This document shows, in pieces, positions 58,601 to 64,000 of a stretch of 64,000 nt of DNA. Each line of letters begins with the position of its first letter. Position 1 is the stretch's first letter. The notes under the pieces were generated by a model, which ran no database searches, was not told the origin of the DNA, and saw only the letters and a program-made list of their open reading frames with translations. The stretch is from CAYGHE01 sp964349805. GTDB taxonomy: Bacteria; Patescibacteriota; Saccharimonadia; Saccharimonadales; Saccharimonadaceae. The position numbers were made by a program, and so were the translations under genes. The DNA lies in assembly GCA_964349805.1 (NCBI GenBank), contig CAYGHE010000003.1, positions 1 to 64,000 of the forward strand, written 5' to 3'.

Positions 58601-59555
58601 TGAATTTTCCACTGGTGTAGCCACTAGAGCTGGAATTGGCAAACGAGCAGAGAGTATTCTCGAAGGTACCACAACAACACCCGCCAACATAGGTGGCGAT
58701 GCCGCTGAAATACAGTTCCAGGCACAAGCGCAATCCGAAAAGTCTAGGTTATTCAGCGAGGCCGTTGAGCGACAAATGACCCTTGACTCTGAGCCTGACC
58801 GTTTTGTCGTAAGTTATGCTGGACGCGATGCCTCTGGCCGCAGAATTCCGGCAAAGATAATATCTGGAGCACCCAGAGGCAGCGATCATGTTGATCGCTT
58901 ACGGGCATATGCAGATGACCCAGTCGGATCTGGCCTGACACCAGAACAGGTGTTTGCTTCTATTAAGGCCCTGGGGGTTATGGGCGGGGGTCAAGACATG
59001 TTGGCCGTCTACACGGATATCTTGCCAATGTTTAATAGTGACAGCCCCTTGGTAGCCGATGGTCGTCTGCCAGGCGACGCCAAGGGATTGGCTGGCGACA
59101 TTAGATCATCCATACAGCAAACGCTTTCGACTAAGGGCTCCGTACTGGCCTTTAACGGTCCTAGAATAGCTCATGCTCTATCGGGCGATGTAGACCCAGC
59201 TATGGAGTTTCTTAAATACGCCGCGGATGGTACGGCGTTTAATGCTGCAGCTATGGCAAGTGAGCGATTCCACCCCTCCAGTAAAAAGTACCTGCTGGAT
59301 AAGCTAGAAGAAATAAAGCCCATGGAGGGTGATAGCGATGAGGCCAAGCAACAAAGAAAATTATTGAGAGACGCTAGGGCCAACGTCCAAAAGGTTATTG
59401 CAGAAATTGACAGAGTACCCCAGTACCAAGCAGATACAGCCGTCTATCGCGATCAGCTACAGAAGGTTGCAGATTTGCCACCCATACCCCCCGAGCCAGA
59501 GTCCTCCCCCGATCAGCCAGCTTCTCCTGACCAGCCACCTACGCCATCTCCTTAA
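55626..59555 (+). CDS. VirB6/TrbL-like T4SS inner-membrane protein with long soluble tail
   Basis: 1309 residues. Signal/anchor helix at about 17-41; an extracellular domain to about 415 with Cys and aromatic residues (SDEAGGNFGTDGVGMSHENA-like text, YDVVGGIMPDAKTNYIGDLS); then six or seven helices at about 450-690 (IANVLLVIAFLIIIFSQLTS, ALVIVLAMIAPLAFAAYLLP, SILIAVFVMVAPLGMLPWLA), the VirB6/TrbL pattern; then a cytoplasmic region (about 700-1309) that is Ala/Glu/Arg/Gln-rich and likely coiled coil, ending in Pro/Ser/Asp repeats. It may channel substrate through the inner membrane and couple to the VirB4-like ATPase. Confidence 0.78.
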   Translation: MLRPHRNNKNKHRREKRPFILSFLAIVLAIGLVLPGLSFFLLQEKASAATAVSSPAECRAIGGVWRTAGGGGGTLVDDGASYCTISPNPYAASSKGLDWQIQSYIYYQALGRCLKEANFKNSYSDAGGNFGTDGVGMSHENAINGNWFADPGLGSVGLTVGVSPYMRTILGSSYRHDSYKGGSVACSDESFIVTALNHWGYSPIEALCAFDFKRESFSGNTCFTSADGGYWYGSNNRETRLAKFQSAIKNRVYAGQEPTMTQDYVLYAYYRQVFQQSCLRGSKDAIPTSMPTSQFNNYTDKDTYGYSIYDVVGGIMPDAKTNYIGDLSRDTKVLLLKTSIGDFTESGQEERQTCSWLEGKVNDLATVYARYVANNPDSERPYVEDINREVSSSASSCPIEGIGWIACPLINAGAALNDTLYGWVEGVLVMNPLEMQEADGTATKQYDTWKAIRDIANVLLVIAFLIIIFSQLTSRGIDNYGIKKMLPRIILVAVAINLSYFAMMVMIDVANIVGNGLHDIVTSLAPNFSAADIDFANAWSSLIAGIVGGTIAIGTTVAVAAVAANDAGTFMLLAIPFVAVAVLSLLAAVATLFLRNALVIVLAMIAPLAFAAYLLPNTEEWFKKWRKLFVSMLMLYPMAALLFGGAKFAAYVMIQSNQPLSILIAVFVMVAPLGMLPWLAKSSGGILATVSGKLQSLAKSAKSPLQKTVQPFADSRRAKYREGAKNWFGRTRGGDPATRRRTLAQRVEHGRMRREKDIQGSKDELEAQLGDRALNPNAGNRDDQKTKSIFDRAREQGEHKRSTGAAEEARTKQLRSRPGVIGGYQQQFEQHESAGSAAEGITKARLAERILRGGQPGASPADRRLYRESQTRRLAESQTGRDENLLKISHLGDQGIAGEATRTAMRDTEVSSAQAETIETNLKAQAEQENVPAFVALKAAQQAKELASGGTGQIVAEAAAGTDEGRLAAEEAGVNSDTINTLQAQAQEKANTEFSTGVATRAGIGKRAESILEGTTTTPANIGGDAAEIQFQAQAQSEKSRLFSEAVERQMTLDSEPDRFVVSYAGRDASGRRIPAKIISGAPRGSDHVDRLRAYADDPVGSGLTPEQVFASIKALGVMGGGQDMLAVYTDILPMFNSDSPLVADGRLPGDAKGLAGDIRSSIQQTLSTKGSVLAFNGPRIAHALSGDVDPAMEFLKYAADGTAFNAAAMASERFHPSSKKYLLDKLEEIKPMEGDSDEAKQQRKLLRDARANVQKVIAEIDRVPQYQADTAVYRDQLQKVADLPPIPPEPESSPDQPASPDQPPTPSP

Positions 59556-59641
59556 GCAATCGCCCAAGATAGTATCCGCTAGTTTGACATTAAGTTTAAA
59601 GTGTGGTAATATAAAAGGGTAAGATAACAAAAATAAAAATT

Positions 59642-61771
59642 ATGGATAGACAACCAACCCTAGCTTTACCCAGGACTGGAGACGAGTCTACTCCTTTAGG
59701 TCATACTGAAGAACCTTATCGGAGTTTTTTAGATAGGCCTACTGCACCAGACGGCACACCGCTTGGTATTGTCTATGGGGTAGGCCGCGTAATCGAAAAT
59801 TTATTGGTCAAGAAAGCCGACATAGTAAAGGGTAGGAAGGCCTATACTGAACTGGATGCATCACTTGCCAGAGAATTTGCTAGCGAGGAGAATCCTCGTC
59901 CCGATATAACTGACTCTATGCGGCAAGAGGCTTTCGCCAAAATACAGGCCACGCAACGAGCGGAATTAACAGAATGGTTTGATTACTTAGATAAAAATAG
60001 TAATTATGATAACGATTTTAAGTTATATGTTTGGAAGTCTGTCACTACCACCTCTATCGAAGAAGGTGGTAACACCTTAAAACCTCTGCGTACCACTGGG
60101 ACTATAGCCCACTTTCCCAAACTGAATCCAGAAGCACTAGCCTATATCTATGACGTTTATAAAAATAGAAACTCAAGCAACCCTAGGCCGGATAGAATTA
60201 GATTATCAAAACTAAAAAGTGCCCCTTTCCATGTCTTATACGGCGCAGCTTTATCGTTGGCTGAAGCCGACATGACAAGAGAACAACACAGGATAACTCA
60301 AATACTGAAGTCTTCCGATGGGAGCTGGGAAACTTTTAACTTCAACCCTGATAGACCCCCTGTACCGGATAATATAAACCCTGGCCTTGCAGCTCGCGTG
60401 CGAGATTATCACGTCACACAGGCTCCCGTAGACATATCTCGGGATCTTTCCGAGTCTCTTTACAATCACCATACTGGCTGGGATATCGCCAGTCGAGAGC
60501 TATCAGAGACTTATTTGAGGGACGGCGATCAAGTCCTGATCTATTATGCCGAGTTCAGAAAGGGTAGGGGCGGCGCCGACCGCATCCCGCGCGTAGCTAT
60601 ACGCATACACGACGGAGCCGTGGCCGACGTTATGATTAATGACAAGCTAGGACTAGGCGCGGGGCTTGTATCAGATAACCCCGGAATAGTCAGAGCTAGC
60701 CGAGAATTAGTCGATAGCGTCATTGAGCAATTAGAAGGCTTGGATGGTGGTGAAGAATTTATATCTAGATTGGAAGCGTTAAGAAGGCTGGCGGCTATTA
60801 GAGACTTTGCTAATTTGCCCAACCAAGCCGCAGGCCTAGAGGCGGATGACTTACGTTTCTTGTATGAGCTCGGGGAAAATATCCCTCGGCTAGACGATGG
60901 CGCAGACAGACTTATATCTCAAGCTAGACAGGCTCATATAGACAATATGTGGGACACCGACCAGCCAGAACTCGCCCGTTTGTATCAAGAGTTTATCGGT
61001 GATCAAGTTGAAAGCTCCTTAGATGCCTATGAAGAGGTTTTATCTGAAATATACGACAGAAGAAGTGGCAACCCACGTTGGTATCGAAGGTTAGGGCGGG
61101 CTGCCGTACGTTTGTTTGCCAATGTAGATAGAGCATTTCAGGTGTCGTTGCTAGACGCTTTTAACGCCCAAAACCAAGAATGGATAGAGAACGGGGTTTA
61201 TGATTATATGGTCGACCAACTTCAAAGAGGTGTTCGCTACTCGCTTGTTGGCACCCCAAGAGACCTGCGTATCAAGCTTGCTGACATAGATTATTTAGCT
61301 CGAAACTTTAACCCGGCCTTGCACCATGTCGACCTCGAAGCTTTTGGAGATGACGGAATGCAAGCTCTCTATACCGACGATGAGTGGTCGGGCAGGATTG
61401 GTGAGTTCCCTATACACTACAGTCTGATCGCTGAGAGTTTTGACAGCGAGTTGAGCTATAAAACCATAGGCCAACAAAGGGAATTGTTAGGGCAAAGAGC
61501 AGAGGAGAACCCAGATTTGCATATTAGAGTACCTAGCGTTATGACCGCTTTGGTATACTGGAGAGCTTTGCGCACAAGGGGCGTTGACTTAAGTAATGGT
61601 GCCTATGATTTAACATACATAAACCACTTTAACTTACCCTCAAAGATGGGCGGTGGCCATACCAGGGCCGTGCCAGCTTCTTATATAGACAATGACGGTA
61701 TGGTTGTTGTACGTGCCTCTGAAAGGCCAAGCCCGTATTCCCTGCACCAAGCCAGAATCGAGATAGGTTAG
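59642..61771 (+). CDS. Unknown 709-residue protein in the T4SS-like cluster
   Basis: Not recognised. Soluble, no signal or TM. Visible parts: an N-terminal region with helical runs (KKADIVKGRKAYTELDASLA), a middle beta-like segment YYAEFRKGRGGADRIPRVAI with RIHDGAVADV, a helical section with many Glu/Leu (LEGLDGGEEFISRLEALRRL), and a C-terminal domain with conserved-looking aromatic clusters (YDLTYINHFNLPSKMGGGHT). It has its own TTGACA-17-TAATAT promoter (59584-59612) and an A-rich leader. The position between VirB6-like and PrgI genes suggests a system component or secreted substrate (inference). Confidence 0.7.
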   Translation: MDRQPTLALPRTGDESTPLGHTEEPYRSFLDRPTAPDGTPLGIVYGVGRVIENLLVKKADIVKGRKAYTELDASLAREFASEENPRPDITDSMRQEAFAKIQATQRAELTEWFDYLDKNSNYDNDFKLYVWKSVTTTSIEEGGNTLKPLRTTGTIAHFPKLNPEALAYIYDVYKNRNSSNPRPDRIRLSKLKSAPFHVLYGAALSLAEADMTREQHRITQILKSSDGSWETFNFNPDRPPVPDNINPGLAARVRDYHVTQAPVDISRDLSESLYNHHTGWDIASRELSETYLRDGDQVLIYYAEFRKGRGGADRIPRVAIRIHDGAVADVMINDKLGLGAGLVSDNPGIVRASRELVDSVIEQLEGLDGGEEFISRLEALRRLAAIRDFANLPNQAAGLEADDLRFLYELGENIPRLDDGADRLISQARQAHIDNMWDTDQPELARLYQEFIGDQVESSLDAYEEVLSEIYDRRSGNPRWYRRLGRAAVRLFANVDRAFQVSLLDAFNAQNQEWIENGVYDYMVDQLQRGVRYSLVGTPRDLRIKLADIDYLARNFNPALHHVDLEAFGDDGMQALYTDDEWSGRIGEFPIHYSLIAESFDSELSYKTIGQQRELLGQRAEENPDLHIRVPSVMTALVYWRALRTRGVDLSNGAYDLTYINHFNLPSKMGGGHTRAVPASYIDNDGMVVVRASERPSPYSLHQARIEIG

Positions 61772-61826
61772 AGCGCTAAGTCCAGCTTGGTCTACGACTC
61801 ATCAAATCTGTTATACTATAAGTATT

Positions 61827-62657
61827 ATGGCAGTCTATAAAGTCCCGCAGGATGTCGAGGCCGACGACAAGCTGATTGGCCCTTTTAGCTTTCGGCAATT
61901 TGTTTATCTAATCGCCATGGTTATGCTTTTGGTGCTGTGTTGGTTTTTGGGTGGCATATTCTTGCCGTTAGCCGTAATACCCTTACTGCCTGCTATTTTA
62001 TTCGGGGCGTTAGCTTTACCGCTTAGAAAAGATCAGCCTATGGAAGTTTTTTTGGCAGCGCTGGTATCATTTTATTTGAAGCCCCATAACAGACTGTGGG
62101 ATCCTGATGGTACCGATTCGCTCGTAGAAATAACAGCACCTAAATCCACCGAGGAACAGCTAACTAAGGATTTATCGCAGAGCGAAGCTGAAAAGCGGTT
62201 GAGTTATTTGGCGGAAGTCGTTGACAGTCGCGGTTGGTCGGTGCGAGGGCAGGGCGCCCAAGCGCCAAATAGCGCACTTAACAGCGATATATACTTTGAA
62301 GCTCAGCAGGCTGAAGACATTTTTGACAGTGGCGCATCTGTAACACAAACCCTGAACCAGAAATTAGAAGATGACGTAGCCAAGAGGCGTCAAGATTTAA
62401 TGGAGACTATGCAAAAACAGATGGAGGCCGCCGCAGAGACTCCAGCCGAAACGCCAGACCCTCACCTGAAGTACAACCCTTACCCTGAAGACATGCAACA
62501 AGCTGTTCTAGACCCCGTTACGCCAACTGCTTCACCTGCTATAATTAAACTGATGAATTCTTCGGACGACCTGACCGTAGAGGCCGTGGCTCGTCAAGCT
62601 AATCGTATAGCGAAAGAGCAAGAGTTGGACGAAGGAGCGGTTGTCGCATTTAGATAG
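61827..62657 (+). CDS. PrgI family T4SS protein
   Basis: 276 residues. Starts MAVYKVPQDVEADDKLIGPF, SFRQFVYLIAMVMLLVLCWF and the second helix FLPLAVIPLLPAILFGALAL, then the PrgI-type PLRKDQPMEVFLAALVSFYL with KPHNRLW. This small VirB3-like inner-membrane protein usually sits immediately upstream of the VirB4 ATPase, as here. The C-terminal half is soluble and Glu/Gln-rich. TATACT (61812-61817) is 9 nt before the ATG: leaderless or nearly so. Confidence 0.9.
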   Translation: MAVYKVPQDVEADDKLIGPFSFRQFVYLIAMVMLLVLCWFLGGIFLPLAVIPLLPAILFGALALPLRKDQPMEVFLAALVSFYLKPHNRLWDPDGTDSLVEITAPKSTEEQLTKDLSQSEAEKRLSYLAEVVDSRGWSVRGQGAQAPNSALNSDIYFEAQQAEDIFDSGASVTQTLNQKLEDDVAKRRQDLMETMQKQMEAAAETPAETPDPHLKYNPYPEDMQQAVLDPVTPTASPAIIKLMNSSDDLTVEAVARQANRIAKEQELDEGAVVAFR

Positions 62658-62688
62658 CCGATCATTAAAAGGAGTGGGATCAACAAAC

Positions 62689-63546
62689 ATGCCGCCTGAA
62701 CAAATAAATAATCCGCCTACCTCGGCTCCAACACCGGGAGCGTTTCCGCAGGCCCAAGGTTCGTCTGCGCCGATGCCACCCGCACCGATAGTTTCATCGG
62801 GCTCTTCTTCGGATGTGCCCAAAAAACCGCGCAATCCCAATTCTACTCAAAACAGCCTGCTTTTATCAGAAGTTAGAGACAATATGGTGATTATGGCTGA
62901 CGGGTCTTTTCGCGCCGTAGTGGCTTGCCGATCCATTAATTTTGACTTGATGAGCGATCGAGAACGTGAAGGAATCGAATACAGTTATCAAAACTTTCTT
63001 AACTCTCTTAATTTCCCTGTGCAAATCCTTGTTCGTTCGCAAAGAGTAGATATTGGACCTTACATTGACCGCTTGGTGGATCTTCGTAAAAAACAAGACA
63101 ACATGTTGCTTAATGTACTGATGGACGACTACATTAACTTTATCGACATCTTATCGCAAGAAGCCAACATTATGGAGAAGTCGTTTTTCGTCGTTGTTCC
63201 GTTTCACCCGCAGGGCGACATATCTAACGTAGTTGAACAAAGCAAGAGTTTCTTGGGTAAACTTTTTGCCAAACAAAAAGTTGTTGCCAAAATAGATGCC
63301 GCTACCTACGAAAAGGCTAAGACCGAAATCAAGAACCGTGTCGATACTGTCATGTCTGGGCTATTCCAGATAGGTGTTCACAGCGCTCAGTTAAATACGA
63401 AAGAGCTTGGCGAGCTTTACTACAATTTCTACAATCCTGATACGGCCCTCCGAGAACCACTAGGAGATTTCAGTAATGCCACTAGTGTATTCGTCAGAAA
63501 AGGCGGCGATCAAGAGGCGGCAGTCACCCCAGAGGGAACGGCATAA
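62689..63546 (+). CDS. VirB4/TraC N-terminal-domain-like protein
   Basis: 285 residues from the ATG at 62689 (GGAGTGGG upstream). The first 60 residues are Pro/Ser-rich and probably disordered; the rest (about 60-260) reads VRDNMVIMADGSFRAVVACR, SINFDLMSDREREGIEYSYQ, NSLNFPVQILVRSQRVDIGP, the TraC-like N-terminal domain of VirB4-class ATPases. No Walker motif is present. The next gene overlaps by one base, so the two probably work as a split or adapter-plus-ATPase pair. Confidence 0.8.
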   Translation: MPPEQINNPPTSAPTPGAFPQAQGSSAPMPPAPIVSSGSSSDVPKKPRNPNSTQNSLLLSEVRDNMVIMADGSFRAVVACRSINFDLMSDREREGIEYSYQNFLNSLNFPVQILVRSQRVDIGPYIDRLVDLRKKQDNMLLNVLMDDYINFIDILSQEANIMEKSFFVVVPFHPQGDISNVVEQSKSFLGKLFAKQKVVAKIDAATYEKAKTEIKNRVDTVMSGLFQIGVHSAQLNTKELGELYYNFYNPDTALREPLGDFSNATSVFVRKGGDQEAAVTPEGTA

Positions 63547-64000
63547 TGGCGAAAAAACAACCCACCCCAGAACAGATATCGGCTCAACAACAAGCCTCGG
63601 AACAGGCTGAAGTAGAGCAAGCCTTCCTGAAAGGCGTGACGACCTTGCGCGATTTAATTGCGCCAAGCAACCTGGATATTCATTCTTCGTATTTCCGTCT
63701 GGGTACCAAATACGGCCGCGTCCTATATATCTATGGGTACCCCCGCCAAATTTACACTGGATGGTTAAGTCCTATCATTAACATCGATGAAGTGCTGGAC
63801 GCCAGTATTTATATCTACCCGGTAGAAAGCCAAGTGGTATTAAATAACCTGCGCAAAAAAGTGACTCAACTAGAGGCTTCTATGACTATCAACGCCGAGA
63901 AAAGCCGAGTGCGTGACCCAGCACTAGAAGCAGCCGTTAGTGACGCCGAAGAACTTCGAGACCAACTACAAATGGGCGCTGAGCGGTTTTTCCGTTTTGG
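63546..64000 (+). CDS. VirB4-like T4SS ATPase, N-terminal part (cut by window edge)
   Basis: About 151 residues visible: MAKKQPTPEQISAQQQASEQ, then LRDLIAPSNLDIHSSYFRLG, GYPRQIYTGWLSPIINIDEV and LDASIYIYPVESQVVLNNLR followed by a coiled-coil region (KKVTQLEASMTINAEKSRVR). This is the VirB4/DUF87-type ATPase N-terminal domain; the Walker motifs would lie beyond the window. Starts at a TAATG overlap with the preceding gene. Confidence 0.8.
   Translation, partial: MAKKQPTPEQISAQQQASEQAEVEQAFLKGVTTLRDLIAPSNLDIHSSYFRLGTKYGRVLYIYGYPRQIYTGWLSPIINIDEVLDASIYIYPVESQVVLNNLRKKVTQLEASMTINAEKSRVRDPALEAAVSDAEELRDQLQMGAERFFRF

Noticed and set aside
1..64000. Stop-codon recoding (TGA as Gly or Trp)
   Set aside because: TGA ends genes at normal family lengths in several places and does not occur inside conserved domains.

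Overview
The window looks like a chromosome segment of a Candidatus Saccharibacteria (TM7) or closely related Patescibacteria/CPR genome. This is inferred from the small, densely packed housekeeping genes, the TrbC/VirB2-type pilin array with PrgI and VirB4-type genes, the S20 with a histone-H1-like tail, the almost complete lack of biosynthetic genes, and the very short spacers. TGA is used as a stop, so the recoded SR1/Gracilibacteria group is excluded. No rRNA or CRISPR array was seen.

Layout. 1-6.5 kb (mostly minus strand): pnp (cut by the window edge), rpsO, truB, a degenerate DHH protein, rpsT (+), holA, mutM, dut and a HAD phosphatase. 6.6-18 kb: replication, transcription and nucleotide genes (polA, a P-loop kinase, rpoD, dnaG without zinc ligands, orn, mscL, argS, pyrG). 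18.3-20.4 kb: a pilin-like protein carrying three phage tail-collar domains. 20.4-27 kb: zwf, a class Ic-like ribonucleotide reductase operon with a separately encoded Cys-pair tail peptide, a GltS-type transporter and tRNA-Ser(GGA). 27-36 kb: MacB-like ABC exporter, sugar-phosphate isomerase, groES/groEL under CIRCE (groEL carries a 100-N assembly gap), a FemAB-like protein, murE and a RAYT-like protein lacking HUH residues. 36-40.4 kb: five tandem TrbC/VirB2-like pilins, hsp20, comF and a PD-(D/E)XK protein. 40.4-46 kb: tRNA-rich accessory zone with tRNA-Ser(TGA), tRNA-Ser(GCT), tRNA-Arg(GCG), tRNA-Ser(CGA), a GIY-YIG gene, an orphan small RNA and tRNA-tail repeats. 46-51.6 kb: tsaC, HIT protein, valS and tsaD. 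51.7-64 kb: anchored SGNH hydrolase, then a type IV secretion-like cluster (VirB6/TrbL-like, unknown 709-aa protein, PrgI, VirB4/TraC N-terminal-like, VirB4-like cut by the window edge).

How it works together. Most genes that start a transcription unit have a sigma70 -10 box only 6-9 nt before the start codon, which predicts leaderless mRNAs; downstream operon genes more often carry a Shine-Dalgarno sequence. The pilin array, collar-pilin, SGNH hydrolase and T4SS-like genes form a plausible cell-surface and host-contact toolkit for an epibiont. The strongest candidates for something new are the split ribonucleotide reductase tail, the collar-pilin fusion, and the ~180-195 bp structured units bounded by copies of tRNA 3' ends next to tRNA-Arg and tRNA-Ser.
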